Below the pieces are notes generated by a model that made no database searches, was not told where the DNA came from, and saw nothing but the letters and a program-made list of their open reading frames with translations. From Muribaculaceae bacterium (GTDB lineage Bacteria > Bacteroidota > Bacteroidia > Bacteroidales > Muribaculaceae): a stretch of DNA of 34,357 nucleotides. Positions 1 through 10,100 of the stretch are shown here, piece after piece (position 1 is the first letter of the stretch; every line of letters starts with the position of its first letter). The position numbers and the translations under genes were made by a program. Where the stretch lies: positions 1 to 34,357 of the forward strand of contig WGUO01000032.1 of NCBI GenBank assembly GCA_014867205.1. The letters are read 5' to 3'.

Positions 1-53
1 CAGGGGGGCCGGGGGCAGTCGGGAGAGCGCCGGGAGCTCGCCCCGGAGTGAAA

Positions 54-85
54 TTTGCAAATCACGGCGGAAATATCTAACTTTG
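54..85 (+). promoter_or_regulatory. Bacteroidota-type promoter for the ABC exporter
   Basis: A -33 box TTTG (54-57) and a -7 box TAACTTTG (78-85) are separated by exactly 20 nt, matching the TTTG/TAnnTTTG housekeeping promoter of Bacteroidota. Transcription should start near 91-93, giving a leader of about 50 nt before the ATG at 144. The first 50 nt of the window are GC-rich and hold no recognisable gene. Confidence 0.75.
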
Positions 86-143
86 TGACCTGAATGGGGA
101 GAGGCCCGCTCCTTCTCCCCTCGCAATAACAACTCCGCAGATA

Positions 144-1982
144 ATGAAAGAACTCTTTTCCTTTCTCAAAAGATACGCCTCCCCCTATAAGAAGGACATA
201 CTGCTCAGCGTCATCTTCAACCTGTTGACGGCTTTCTTCACGCTGTTCTCGTTCGCGTTCATCATACCGATCCTGCAGATGCTCTTCGGGATGGATGCCA
301 CCGAATACTCGCACATGGCCATGGGCAGCGCCTCGGCCGGCGAGGTGGTCAAGAACAATTTCTACTACTACATGTCGCAGCTTATCCGGGAGCACGGGCC
401 CTCGTTCACCCTGGCCCTGCTCGGCGTGATGCTGGTGATGACATGCCTCATCAAGGTGATGACAGCCTACCTGAGCGAATACTTCACCATCCCGATGCAG
501 AACGGCGTGGTGCGCGACATCCGCCGCGAGATGTACGACAAGATCGTGTCGCTTCCAATCGGCTTCTTCACCTCCGAGCGCAAGGGCGACATAATGGCGC
601 GCCTCTCGGGCGACGTGCAGGAGGTGCAGAACTCGGTCATGGCCAGCCTATTCTCGCTGGTCAAATACCCGATAATGATAATCGCCTGCCTGGGCATGAT
701 GCTCGTGGTGAGCTGGAAACTAACCATATTCGTGTTCATCATGCTCCCCTTTGTTGGTGGAGTGATGGGCGTCGTGGGCAAGAAGCTCAAGGCCAAGTCG
801 CTCGCCTCGCAGAACAAGTGGGGCGAGATCCTCTCCAACGCCGAGGAGACTATCGGCGGCCTCCGTGTCATCAAGGCCTTCAACGCAGAGAAGGTTATGG
901 AGCGCAGGTTCAACCGCCAGACGCAGGACTTCTACCGCATCAACAACAGCGTGAGCCGCCGCACGGCCCTGGCCCACCCCATGAGCGAGTTCCTCGGCAC
1001 TACGGCCGTGGCCATCATCCTCTGGTTCGGGGGCAGCCTGATCCTGTCGAACAGCTCCGACATCGACGCGGCGGCCTTCATCTACTACATGGTCATGTTC
1101 TACAGCATGATCAATCCGGCCAAGGACCTGTCGAAGACATCATATACCGTGCGCAAGGGCATGGCCGCCAAGGAGCGCATCGACAAGATACTCGACGCGG
1201 TGAATCCCATCACCGACCCGGCGGACCCGAGGCCGCTGCCGCGCGACGCCGGCCGCAAGAGCAGCGTGACGTTCCGCAACGTGTCGTTCGGATATACAGG
1301 CGAGCATGACGTGCTGCGCGACATATCGCTTGACGTCAGGCCGGGAGAGACGGTGGCCATCGTCGGGCAGTCAGGCTCGGGCAAGTCGACGCTCGTCGAC
1401 CTTATCCCGCGCTTCTGGGACGTGGAGCGCGGCGAGGTGATGGTCGACGGCATCAATGTCAAGGACCTGCGCGTCAAGGAGCTGCGCTCGCTGATGGGGA
1501 ACGTCAACCAGGAGGCCATACTCTTCAACGACACGATCTTCAACAACATAGCCTTCGGAGTCGAGAACGCCACACGCGCCCAGGTCGAGGAGGCCGCGAG
1601 GATCGCCAACGCCCATGACTTCATCATGGAGACCGAGCATGGCTATGACACCGAGATAGGCGACCGCGGATGCCGCCTCTCCGGCGGACAGCGCCAGCGC
1701 ATCAGCATCGCCCGCGCGATCCTCAAGAACCCCTCGATACTGATCCTCGACGAGGCAACCTCGGCGCTCGACACCGAGAGCGAGCGGCTCGTGCAGGAGG
1801 CCCTCGAGAAACTGATGAAAGACCGCACCACCATAGTGATAGCCCATCGCCTGTCGACAATCGTAAATGCCGACAGGATCTGCGTGCTCAACGAGGGCGA
1901 GATCGCCGAGATCGGCACGCACGACGAGCTGATAGCTCGCGGAGGAATCTACCGCAGGCTCGTGGAGATGCAGCAGGTTTAA
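144..1982 (+). CDS. ABC transporter, fused permease/ATPase (MsbA-like exporter)
   Basis: This is a half-transporter expected to work as a homodimer in the inner membrane, exporting a lipid or other amphipathic substrate. The N-terminal part (about residues 15-330) has hydrophobic segments of the type I exporter transmembrane domain. The C-terminal nucleotide-binding domain has a Walker A GQSGSGKST (408-416), an LSGGQ signature (512-516), a Walker B ILILDEAT with D536/E537, and the IAHRLST H-loop. The 612-aa length is normal for MsbA-type proteins. The ATG follows a near-perfect promoter. The stop overlaps sequence leading into the CD225 gene, so these may be co-transcribed. The substrate cannot be read from sequence; lipid A or a glycolipid is a family-based guess. 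Confidence 0.93.
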   Translation: MKELFSFLKRYASPYKKDILLSVIFNLLTAFFTLFSFAFIIPILQMLFGMDATEYSHMAMGSASAGEVVKNNFYYYMSQLIREHGPSFTLALLGVMLVMTCLIKVMTAYLSEYFTIPMQNGVVRDIRREMYDKIVSLPIGFFTSERKGDIMARLSGDVQEVQNSVMASLFSLVKYPIMIIACLGMMLVVSWKLTIFVFIMLPFVGGVMGVVGKKLKAKSLASQNKWGEILSNAEETIGGLRVIKAFNAEKVMERRFNRQTQDFYRINNSVSRRTALAHPMSEFLGTTAVAIILWFGGSLILSNSSDIDAAAFIYYMVMFYSMINPAKDLSKTSYTVRKGMAAKERIDKILDAVNPITDPADPRPLPRDAGRKSSVTFRNVSFGYTGEHDVLRDISLDVRPGETVAIVGQSGSGKSTLVDLIPRFWDVERGEVMVDGINVKDLRVKELRSLMGNVNQEAILFNDTIFNNIAFGVENATRAQVEEAARIANAHDFIMETEHGYDTEIGDRGCRLSGGQRQRISIARAILKNPSILILDEATSALDTESERLVQEALEKLMKDRTTIVIAHRLSTIVNADRICVLNEGEIAEIGTHDELIARGGIYRRLVEMQQV

Positions 1983-2008
1983 TGTTCCTTACTGAAAATA
2001 GATTGATT

Positions 2009-2467
2009 ATGGAAAACGAAAGCGACAAGGATAAAGCCGGGCAGACGCCACCCGAGATACCGGAGAGCGTAAAAGTCGACGAGGAATGGGCGGAGCGCCT
2101 CGGTGTGGATTTCGACCGCGAGCGGGCCGCAACGCCCCCGCCGGTGCCTGAGGGCAAGCCCCGTCAGACAGTGCCTCCTCACCCCATGTATGTGATGGAC
2201 CCGGCCTCGGAGCCTCTCCAGCCGATGCGGGAGCCAATGCCCCCGACATATATGGTCTGGTCGATACTGGCCACGATATGCTGCTGTCTGCCGGCCGGCA
2301 TCGCGGCCATCGTGTTCAGCGCCGGTGTAAGCTCGCGCTATTTCGCGCGCGACTATGAGGGTGCCCGCCGCGCCTCGCGCCGGGCCGAGATATGGATTAT
2401 CGTCTCGATAGTGACCGGCGTGGTGTTCAACGCGCTCTATATGCCGCTGTCGCTCCTGCTGCCGTGA
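2009..2467 (+). CDS. CD225/dispanin-family small membrane protein
   Basis: This 152-aa protein has an acidic, proline-rich cytosolic N-terminus (about 75 residues) followed by a CD225/dispanin-type domain. That domain has a first hydrophobic helix starting near MVWSILATICCCLPAG, a basic loop containing YFARDYEGARRASRRA, and a second helix. I chose the ATG at 2009 (MENESDKDK); an in-frame ATG at 1982 would overlap the ABC gene stop. The TGA overlaps the ATG of the next gene (TGATG), indicating translational coupling. CD225 proteins next to DUF2752 proteins are a common pairing in Bacteroidota; the function is unknown. Confidence 0.85.
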   Translation: MENESDKDKAGQTPPEIPESVKVDEEWAERLGVDFDRERAATPPPVPEGKPRQTVPPHPMYVMDPASEPLQPMREPMPPTYMVWSILATICCCLPAGIAAIVFSAGVSSRYFARDYEGARRASRRAEIWIIVSIVTGVVFNALYMPLSLLLP

Positions 2468-2847
2468 TGAGGCGCGGCATGCGGGCCAGGCGCGCCACAC
2501 TGCTCGGCATCGCCGTGGCGGCGGCCGTCGCCGTCATCTATTTCACGGTCGACCCGGCGCACAGCGCCTGGATTCCGAAGTGCGCCTTCCACTCGATCAC
2601 CGGCTACGACTGCCCCGGCTGCGGCAGCCAGCGGATGCTGCACGCGCTGCTGCATGGCGACTTCGCTGCCGCATGGCAGGCAAACGCCTTCATCATCTGC
2701 GTCGCGCCGCTGCTGGCCCTGATGGCTTATGCAGCGGCCACAAGGCAACGGCATCCCCTCCTTTACAGCCGCCTCAACTCGCTGCCGGTCATAATAATCC
2801 TCACCGTCGCCCTGATTGCATGGTCAATCCTCCGAAACACAATATAA
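2467..2847 (+). CDS. DUF2752 family membrane protein
   Basis: This 126-aa protein is predicted to be in the inner membrane. It has an N-terminal hydrophobic helix, the DUF2752 hallmark cysteine motif (YDCPGCGSQR) followed by a helix with H-A-L-L-H-G-D-F, and two more hydrophobic segments. The start ATG overlaps the stop of the CD225 gene by one base, so the two are translated as a unit. The paired cysteines in CPGC suggest metal or redox chemistry, but no function is established. After its stop the sequence turns abruptly into AT-rich tandem repeats. Confidence 0.88.
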   Translation: MRRGMRARRATLLGIAVAAAVAVIYFTVDPAHSAWIPKCAFHSITGYDCPGCGSQRMLHALLHGDFAAAWQANAFIICVAPLLALMAYAAATRQRHPLLYSRLNSLPVIIILTVALIAWSILRNTI

Positions 2848-3212
2848 TGATGAATGATAAATTATGAATGATGATTTATTAATGATAAATTATGAATGAT
2901 GATTTATTAATGATAAATTATGAATGATGATTTCTTAATGATAAATTATGAATGATGAATTATGAATGTAGAGTGTAAAGCGTGGAGTGTGGAACGTGGA
3001 ACGTGGAACGTGGAATGTGGAGTGTGGAGTGTGGAATGTGGAGTGTGGAGTGTGGAATGTCAAATGATTCATAACTCATCATTCATTAATAATTCATAAT
3101 TTATCATTCATAACTCATCATTAATTTATCATTCATAACTCATCATTAATTTATAATTCATCATTCATAACTCATCATTAATTTATCATTCATCATTCAT
3201 AACTCATAATTA
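2848..3212. repeat. Composite intergenic tandem-repeat array (three blocks)
   Basis: This 365-bp stretch has no gene. Block 1 (about 2850-2965) is roughly four copies of a 28-bp AT-rich unit built on ATGATAAATTATGAATG. Block 2 (about 2969-3060) is about a dozen copies of a 7-bp unit GTGGAAC, GTGGAAT or GTGGAGT. Block 3 (about 3066-3212) repeats the reverse-complement theme (ATTCATAACTCATCATTAAT). Blocks 1 and 3 are therefore partly complementary and could fold around block 2. It ends a few bases before the ATG of the shikimate kinase gene. Confidence 0.9.
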
Positions 3213-3217
3213 GTATT

Positions 3218-3751
3218 ATGCGACCCTTATTCATAGTGGGCTATATGGCCTGCGGCAAGACGACCTTCGGCCGGGCGCTGGCCCGCGCAGCCGGTCGTGA
3301 GTTCATCGACCTCGACTTCTACATCGAGCAGCGTTTCCGCAAGGCCATTCCAGAGATTTTCGCCGGGCGCGGCGAGGATGGCTTCCGCCGCATGGAGGGC
3401 GCCATGCTCCGCGAGGTCGGGGAGTTCGAGGATGTCATCATATCCTGCGGAGGGGGCACCCCCTGCTTCCTCGACAACATGGACTATATGCTCGCGCGCG
3501 GCACAGTGGTCTTTCTTGAGGCCACTCCGGCCTGCATCACCCGGCGCATCATAGCCAACAGCTCGCGCCGCCCCCTGATGGCCGGCAAGTCGCCCGCTGA
3601 GATCGCCGACGCCGTCGACGCCGGACTCAGGTCGCGCATGCCCCACTACACCCGGGCCCACATCACCTTTCCCGGCGACGAGCTCGAGGACCGCCGCCAG
3701 ATCAGCGCCTCCGTCGCCCGCTTCCTCAACCTCCATCCGGACCTTATGTGA
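3218..3751 (+). CDS. aroK: Shikimate kinase
   Basis: Phosphorylates shikimate at the 3-hydroxyl using ATP, the fifth step of the chorismate pathway, in the cytoplasm. The 177-aa length is typical. Visible motifs are the P-loop GYMACGKTT (residues 8-16), the shikimate-binding FIDLD segment, the CGGGTPC glycine motif near residue 75, and the lid-region arginines around RRPLM. The start lies directly against a repeat array, and no clear promoter is visible inside it. Another pathway enzyme, AroB as a fusion protein, is encoded 22 kb away in the same window. Confidence 0.92.
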   Translation: MRPLFIVGYMACGKTTFGRALARAAGREFIDLDFYIEQRFRKAIPEIFAGRGEDGFRRMEGAMLREVGEFEDVIISCGGGTPCFLDNMDYMLARGTVVFLEATPACITRRIIANSSRRPLMAGKSPAEIADAVDAGLRSRMPHYTRAHITFPGDELEDRRQISASVARFLNLHPDLM

Positions 3752-3803
3752 CACGGCTCCGGCTTTTTTTCGCTGACACTGCGGTGTTTTAAAAAAAATT
3801 TAG

Positions 3804-3811
3804 TAACTTTG
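3804..3811 (+). promoter_or_regulatory. Probable -7 box (TAACTTTG)
   Basis: TAACTTTG matches the Bacteroidota -7 consensus and lies after an A/T-rich run. No good TTTG -33 box is seen at the right distance. Its position inside the upstream extension of the next reading frame supports starting that gene at 3881 rather than 3809. Confidence 0.5.
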
Positions 3812-3880
3812 CCTTCAGCAGGCGCCGGGGCGACCCGGCAGCCCCGTAATGCTTCACAAAACATCAAAAACGGCATTGTT

Positions 3881-4984
3881 ATGACAGACTCGAAGAAAAA
3901 CACATCGGTTGCCCCTCAGCCTGAGGTAGCGGAAGTCGAGAGGACTCCCAAGGGCATCCATGTCGGCTTGCTCGGCAATTATTCCGATACCGACGAGACC
4001 CGCTTTCTGCTCACCCCCGAGGCGTGCGGCCTGCTGACATCGGCGGGAGTACGCATCTCGATGGAGGCCGGAGCCGGCGTGGACATCAGTTTCACCGACG
4101 AGAAGTATGCGGAATACGGCGTGCGCGTCAGCACCCGCGACGAGGTGCTGAAATGCCCGTTGCTGCTCTGCTACCAGCCTCTGCGCGCCAAGGACGTAAA
4201 GAAGATGACGCCCGGCGCGACACTCCTCTGCATGATGGGCGACTCTCTGTTCGACCAGTCTGTCATCAAGGCGATGCTCGAGCGCAGGATAGCCTGCGGA
4301 TGCCTCGACAACATGTACTCGCATCACGACGTCGAGGTTTTCGCCGACATCGTGCATGAGATCGACGGTCGCGCCGCCATCATGTATGCCCAGGAGTCAC
4401 TCTCCTATCTGGGCGGGGGCAAGGGCGTGCTGCTGGCCGGTGTGGCCGGCCTCAACCCCTGCGAGGTGCTGATCATAGGCAGCGGCACAGAGTCGGTGGC
4501 CGCGGCCAACGCCGCCGTCGGCACCGGCGCCAAGGTCGTGCTGATGGATAATGACGTCTCCGCGCTGATGCTGGCCCGACCGGCCTGCGACCCCCGCGTC
4601 GAGCTTGTGGCCGTGCATCCCCGCGTGCTCACCAACCGCGTCAAGTCGGCCGACGTCATAATCACCGGCAACACCACACGCGAGTTCGAGTTTCCCAAGA
4701 GCCTGTCGTCATCGCTCAAGGACAGCGTCTATGTCGTGGACCTCAACGAGTCGCATCCGTCGGTATCGGTGCCCCGTACAGTCGCGATGGCCCTGTCGAA
4801 TCCTCTGGTCAACTTCTTCAACGAGATGGCGATCAAGGATGACTTCCGGGGCATGATGGTCACCACCCCGGGCGTCCAGGCCGGCATGGTGACCTACGAG
4901 GGGCGCCTCGTCGACAAGCTCATAGCGTCGTTCCTGTCGCTGCCCAGCGTCGACATCCGCATGATGCTCTCAAGCACAAACTAA
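3881..4984 (+). CDS. Alanine dehydrogenase / NAD(P) transhydrogenase alpha-like protein
   Basis: This 367-aa protein has the two-domain AlaDH/PNT layout. The N-terminal domain has the TRFLLTPE segment, AGAGVDISFTDEKYAEYGV, and the GCLDNM region. The Rossmann part has LIIGSGTESVAAANAAVGTGAKV with the dinucleotide-binding GSGTES and an acidic residue (D) ending the next strand, which favours NAD(H). The family interconverts alanine and pyruvate plus ammonia, or forms part of proton-translocating transhydrogenase. No transhydrogenase beta subunit is adjacent, so a soluble dehydrogenase is more likely. The sequence is divergent from classical Ald, so the substrate is uncertain. The start at 3881 (MTDSKKN) is preferred because the longer frame would run through the -7 box. 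Confidence 0.72.
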   Translation: MTDSKKNTSVAPQPEVAEVERTPKGIHVGLLGNYSDTDETRFLLTPEACGLLTSAGVRISMEAGAGVDISFTDEKYAEYGVRVSTRDEVLKCPLLLCYQPLRAKDVKKMTPGATLLCMMGDSLFDQSVIKAMLERRIACGCLDNMYSHHDVEVFADIVHEIDGRAAIMYAQESLSYLGGGKGVLLAGVAGLNPCEVLIIGSGTESVAAANAAVGTGAKVVLMDNDVSALMLARPACDPRVELVAVHPRVLTNRVKSADVIITGNTTREFEFPKSLSSSLKDSVYVVDLNESHPSVSVPRTVAMALSNPLVNFFNEMAIKDDFRGMMVTTPGVQAGMVTYEGRLVDKLIASFLSLPSVDIRMMLSSTN

Positions 4985-5003
4985 CAGACAGCCCCGCAGA
5001 CGC

Positions 5004-6101
5004 ATGATGAACGAGCAACCGGTCCTCATACATCTCATCTCGTCAAACAGGTGGGGTGGCGCACAGAGGTACGCTTTCGACATCTGCAACCATTACCATA
5101 CCCACGGCTGGAAGGTGGCGGCCCTGACGCGCGACGCCAAGGTGGTCGACGACCACTTCCGCGACGCCGGCATCCCGCTTTTCCACGCGCCGCTGCGCGG
5201 CTTCTTCGACCCGGCCTCGGCCATAATCCTGGCCCGCATACTCAAGGCACTTCCCACCGACCGCACATATGTGCATGTGCACCGTTACCGCGACGCCTTC
5301 ACCGTGCTTCTGGCCAAACGTCTGGCCAAGCGGCCCGACGTCCGCGTCATATCCACCCGACACACCGTGCGCCAGGGGCGCAACTCCTGGCTGTTCCGTC
5401 GTATCTACGACAAGATCAACGCCCATATCTTCGTGTCGGAGACATCGTTCCGGAAGTTCCGGTCGCCCTGGCCCGGACGGCTGCCGATGCGCATGGACAC
5501 CGTGCATATAATCCATAACAGCCTGAACATTCCGGTCAGCGAGCCGGCTCCCGAGCCGGGCCGCGGGCCCGTCTTCGCCCTCTACACCGGTCCGGTGGTC
5601 AAGGGCAAAGGCATCGAGACCATCATCGACGCGATGGTGTCGCTGCGCGACCTGAGGCTGCGCCTGCGCATCGCCGGCTCGGGCAATCCCGACTATCTCG
5701 ACTCGCTCAGACGCCGCGCCATGAACCGTGGCGTCATGGAGATGATCGACTGGAAGACATCGGGCAGTTTCCAGCCCGGCATCATCAGCCAGTCGCACTT
5801 CGCCGTGCTCCCGTCGGTCGAGCGCGAGGCCTTCGGCCTCACAAACATCCATGTCATGGCCGCCGGGCGTCCACAGATATGCTCGCCCAACGGCGCGCAG
5901 TCCGAGTATCTGGCCGACGGCGTCTCGGCCATCTTCGTCACTCCCGCCGACTCGCACGCCCTGGCCGTGGCAATGCGCCGCCTCGCCACGGATGCCGGGC
6001 TGCGCCGGAGCATCGGCGAAAACGCATACCGGGCCTTTACATCGGGGCTCTCCTGGGAGTCATTCATCCCCCGCCTCACCGAAATCTACACATCCTGCTG
6101 A
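5004..6101 (+). CDS. Glycosyltransferase family 4 (GT-B fold)
   Basis: This 365-aa cytoplasmic or membrane-associated glycosyltransferase has the N-terminal acceptor lobe beginning LIHLISSNRWGGAQRYAFDI, typical of GT4. The C-terminal donor lobe has GPVVKGKGIETIIDAM, the IAGSGN strand-loop, and an E-x7-E-like motif in VEREAFGLTNIHVMAAGRP. It probably adds a sugar to a surface glycan or glycolipid. The next gene makes GDP-L-fucose, so a fucose- or mannose-containing glycan is a reasonable context, but neither the donor nor the acceptor can be read from sequence. Two adjacent ATGs (5004, 5007) are possible starts. The gene lies 19 nt after the dehydrogenase gene. Confidence 0.88.
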   Translation: MMNEQPVLIHLISSNRWGGAQRYAFDICNHYHTHGWKVAALTRDAKVVDDHFRDAGIPLFHAPLRGFFDPASAIILARILKALPTDRTYVHVHRYRDAFTVLLAKRLAKRPDVRVISTRHTVRQGRNSWLFRRIYDKINAHIFVSETSFRKFRSPWPGRLPMRMDTVHIIHNSLNIPVSEPAPEPGRGPVFALYTGPVVKGKGIETIIDAMVSLRDLRLRLRIAGSGNPDYLDSLRRRAMNRGVMEMIDWKTSGSFQPGIISQSHFAVLPSVEREAFGLTNIHVMAAGRPQICSPNGAQSEYLADGVSAIFVTPADSHALAVAMRRLATDAGLRRSIGENAYRAFTSGLSWESFIPRLTEIYTSC

Positions 6102-6151
6102 AATTTGCGCCAAGAGTCCCTCTGAATGTGGCCTATTTCGGAATTATTGAC

Positions 6152-6159
6152 TAAATTTG
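6152..6159 (+). promoter_or_regulatory. Probable -7 box (TAAATTTG) for the GDP-fucose synthase gene
   Basis: TAAATTTG fits TAnnTTTG and lies 24 nt before the ATG at 6184, predicting a very short leader. The -33 region (about 6131-6139) contains only ATTTCG, an imperfect match. Confidence 0.55.
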
Positions 6160-6183
6160 CCGTCTGAAACAATATAACGACAA

Positions 6184-7125
6184 ATGGAAAAGAACGCCAG
6201 GATATATGTGGCCGGCCACCGGGGCATGGTGGGCTCGGCCATCGTGCGCGAGCTCAGGCGCCAGGGATACGACAACATCATAACCCGCACCCATGCCGAG
6301 CTCGACCTCATCAGCCAGCAGGCCGTCAATGACTTCTTCGCCGCCGAGAAGCCCGAGTATGTGTTCCTCGCCGCGGCCAAGGTCGGCGGCATAGTCGCCA
6401 ACCAGTCGGCTCTCGCCGACTTCATGTATGACAACATGATGCTTGAGATGAACGTCATCAACGCCGCGTGGCGCAACGGCTGCAGGAAACTCGAGTTCCT
6501 CGGCTCATCATGCATCTATCCGCGCATGGCCCCGCAGCCCATGCCCGAGTCGTGCCTGCTCACCTCCGAGCTCGAGAAGACCAATGAGGCCTACGCCCTG
6601 GCCAAGATCTCGGGCCTCAAGTACTGCGAGTTCCTCAACCGCCAGTACGGCACCGACTATATATCGGTAATGCCGACCAACCTCTACGGGCCCAACGACA
6701 ACTACCATCCCGAGCACTCGCATGTGCTCCCGGCCCTGATACGCCGCTTCCACGAGGCCAAAGTTGCCGGGCTTACAAGTGTGACATGCTGGGGCGACGG
6801 CTCTCCGCTCCGCGAGTTCCTCTATGTCGACGACCTGGCCAACCTCTGCGTCTTCCTGATGAACAACTACTCAGGCAACGAGACCGTCAACGCCGGCACC
6901 GGCAAGGAGCTTACGATCCGCGAGCTGACAGAACTCGTGGCCAAGGTCGTGGGCTACGAGGGGGAGATCCTCTGGGACACCACCCGCCCCAACGGCACCC
7001 CGCGCAAGCTGCTCGACGTGTCTAAGGCCACAGCCCTGGGCTGGACATACACCACAGAGCTCGAGGAGGGCATACGCCTCGCCTACGACGACTTCCTCCA
7101 CAACCCGATGCGCGCCGAACGCTGA
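6184..7125 (+). CDS. fcl: GDP-L-fucose synthase
   Basis: A bifunctional epimerase/reductase that converts GDP-4-keto-6-deoxy-D-mannose to GDP-L-fucose with NADPH. It belongs to the extended SDR family and is 313 aa, the usual length. Visible signatures are the N-terminal dinucleotide motif GHRGMVGSA, the FLAAAKVGGI strand, the serine segment FLGSSCIYP, the catalytic YALAKISGLKYC (Y-x3-K), and PTNLYGPNDNYHPEHSHVLPALIRRF, which is diagnostic for this enzyme. The partner GDP-mannose dehydratase gene is not in the window. Only 2 nt separate its stop from the ATG of the DUF2723 gene, implying co-expression. Confidence 0.95.
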   Translation: MEKNARIYVAGHRGMVGSAIVRELRRQGYDNIITRTHAELDLISQQAVNDFFAAEKPEYVFLAAAKVGGIVANQSALADFMYDNMMLEMNVINAAWRNGCRKLEFLGSSCIYPRMAPQPMPESCLLTSELEKTNEAYALAKISGLKYCEFLNRQYGTDYISVMPTNLYGPNDNYHPEHSHVLPALIRRFHEAKVAGLTSVTCWGDGSPLREFLYVDDLANLCVFLMNNYSGNETVNAGTGKELTIRELTELVAKVVGYEGEILWDTTRPNGTPRKLLDVSKATALGWTYTTELEEGIRLAYDDFLHNPMRAER

Positions 7126-7127
7126 GC

Positions 7128-10100
7128 ATGACCGAGTCAGAGAAAAGATATCTGTGCGCCGAGCGGTGGGTGGCATGGGGAGCATTCGCCATACTGCTCG
7201 CCACATACTGGCTCACCGTGGCCCCGACCGTCTCGTTCTGGGACTGCCCGGAATATGTCTCGGCGGCATATCTGCTTGAGGTCGGACACCCGCCGGGCAA
7301 CCCGGTCTGGATGCTCGTGGAGCGCGTCGTGACCCTCTTCGTGCCGCCTCGATACGCGGCCCTCGCCGTCAACATGTCGTCGGGACTCTTCACGGCGTTC
7401 GCGGCCTTCTTTCTTGCCAAGACCATATTCCGCACGGGCCTCTGGGTACTGCTGAAGCTGCCTCGCCGGCATATACCGGCGCCGTTGGCCGCGGCCGGTG
7501 CCGCGCTGACCGGCGCGCTCGCCTTCGGCTGGTGCGACTCCGTGTGGTATTCCGCCGTCGAGGCCGAGGTTTACGCGCTCTCGATATTCATGACTTCCCT
7601 CTGCGTCTGGCTCATGGCCAAGTGGGCCGGCACCCGCAACCGCATCGACTCCTGGCGGCTGCTGATTCTGATAGCATATCTGTTCGGGCTGAGCATAGGC
7701 ATACACCAGCTCAACCTGCTCTGCATCCCCGCTCTCGCCATGGCCTGGGCCATCAGGCGAGGCATACACACCGCCGGGCGGATGATACTCATCCTGCTGC
7801 TGTCGCTCATGGCGGTGGCCTGCGTGCTCGTGGGCATGATGCCCTCGACCATCGCCCTGGCCGCCCGGTTCGAGCTCTTGGCTGTCAACGACCTCGGCTG
7901 GCCCCGCCTCTCGGGCGTCGCGATTTATGTCGCCCTGCTCGGCTGCTCGCTGCTTGGCGCCATCATCGCCACGCGACGCTCCGACAGCCGCCTGGTGATG
8001 GCTATCACCTGCTTCCCGGCGATCTTCCTCTCCGGCATATTCATCTTCTCCGAGCACTTCGCGGCCGGCGCTGCAATCTCCGCCGTGGCCTCCATACTGC
8101 TGGTAAGCGGACAGAACTTCAAGTCGCGGCGCCTCTGCCTGTCGATATGGATGCTCGCCATGCTGCTGACCGGCTACTCGTCGTATGCGCTGATACCGGT
8201 GCGCGGCGACATACCCTCGCCGGCCAACTCGGCGATGCCCGGCGAGCCGTTCGCCTTCGCCGCCTACCAGAGCCGCGAGCAATATGGCGCCAAGCCCCTC
8301 CTCTACGGCCCGACTCCGTTCAGCCGCCCGATGCTCCATGAGGACTATGATGCTGAGGGGCACCCTAAGTACACACGTTACGAGATAGACTATTACCGGC
8401 CTGTCTTTGTTGCCGCCGAACCGGGCGCGCGCCTCAAGGCGACGCTCAGCGGCGTGTCGCGCGAGGACTCGACCCGCAACGCCCGTCTGCTCGAGCGCGG
8501 CGGCGACGCATATATAGTCAGGGGCATGAGGGGAAGGCCCGTCAAGACCCCCGAGCTCGACATGTGGTTCCCGCGCATCACGAGCGCCGACCCGGTCGAC
8601 ATCAAGTCTTATGCCGAATGGATCGGCATGGATGAGTCCACGATGACCGAGGTAGGGATTTCCGAGGCATTCGACTCCACAGGCCGTGCCGTGGCCAGGA
8701 TGAACGCGGCGGGCGAGCGTGTCCGCCCGCGCTCCCACCGCCCCACATATCTGCAGAACGCACAGTGGCTCGCCACCTACCAGACAGCCTTCATGTACTG
8801 GCGCTACCTGCTCTGGAACTTCTCGGGCCGCCAGAACGACCGCCCATCGCAGGGCGAGGTGCAGCACGGCAATTTCATCACCGGTTTCCCGGCGGTCGAC
8901 AACGCCATGCTCGGCGCGGAGGACCATCTGCCCGACGTGGCCGGCAGGGATAACCCCGGGCGCAACCGCTACTTCCTCCTGCCGCTGATTCTCGGCATCG
9001 TGGGTATGGTGTGGCTGCTCAAGTCGCGCCGCCGCGGCATACAGATATGCTCGGTCACCGCCGTGCTGTTTGTCATGACCGGCCTGGCCATAACGGTCTA
9101 TCTCAACCAGGACCCGGGCGAGCCGCGCGAGCGCGACTATTCATTCCTCGGCTCATATCTGGCCTATTGTGTCTGGATCGGCTTCGGGGCATTGGCCGTG
9201 GCACGGCGCACGCGCAGCGTGTGGGGGTTCGCGATTCCGCTTGCGGTAGTCGCATGGATGGGCATAGAGAACTTCGACGACCACGACCGCTCGGGCCGAT
9301 ACGCCGCACGCACTTTCGCGGCCAACATGCTCTCCTCGCTCGAGCCTGACGCCATAATATTCGTCAACGGCGACAACTACACATTCCCCCTCTGGTATGC
9401 CCAGGAGGTCGAGGGCATGCGGCGCGACGTCAGGGTTGTGAACCTCGCATACCTCAACTCGCCGACCTACGCCGCCAACCTGATGCGAGACTGGCGAGAC
9501 TCGCATGCGTTGCCGACTACCCTGCGCCGCGGCGACATTATCTGGGATGCCTTCCGCTCGGTACGGATCGCGCCCGGAGCCAAGGATACACTGGGCGCCG
9601 CCGAGGCCCTGCGCCGTATGCGCTACGCCGCGACACCGCAGTTCCCGGCCCGCTACGTCTATCTCCGCGTGTCGCCCGACTCCACGGCGGTCTATGACGT
9701 CACGGCACTGCGCGGCTCCGGGAGCGCATTCGACTTCGCGCGGCTCATGATGTTCGACATCATCGCCACCAACGCCGCCTCGTCAAGCCCCCGCCCCGTG
9801 TACTGGATAAACGCACTCGGGGCCGACCGCCGAATCGGCCTTACTGATTACACCACGCAGCTCCCCTTCACCCGGCGATTCGGGCTCCTCTCGCCGGCCG
9901 AGCGCGACCGAGAGGCGATATCAGCCGTCGGGCGCGTCATTCCCCCCAATCCTCCGGGCCGCAAGGTCTATATGGACCATGCTCCGGCGGCAATGGTCGC
10001 CGCACAGCGCGGCGCCCTCACCGCCACGGCATGGAGATTCCTCAGAGAGGGCAACCTGAGTTATGCCGTCAGGACAGCACGCATCGCCGACCTCGGCCTC

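Noticed and set aside
2848..3212. Possible CRISPR array
   Set aside because: Units are 7-28 bp, directly tandem, with no unique spacers and no cas genes nearby.
3809..3880. Upstream extension of the alanine-dehydrogenase-like frame
   Set aside because: The extra 24 codons overlap a likely -7 box, have no similarity to the family's N-terminus, and the ATG at 3881 gives a normal start.
7137..8927. A 596-codon open frame on the minus strand opposite the DUF2723 gene
   Set aside because: Its composition (long runs of Arg, Gly, His, Glu) and position exactly opposite a strong membrane-protein gene mark it as a shadow of high-GC codon use.
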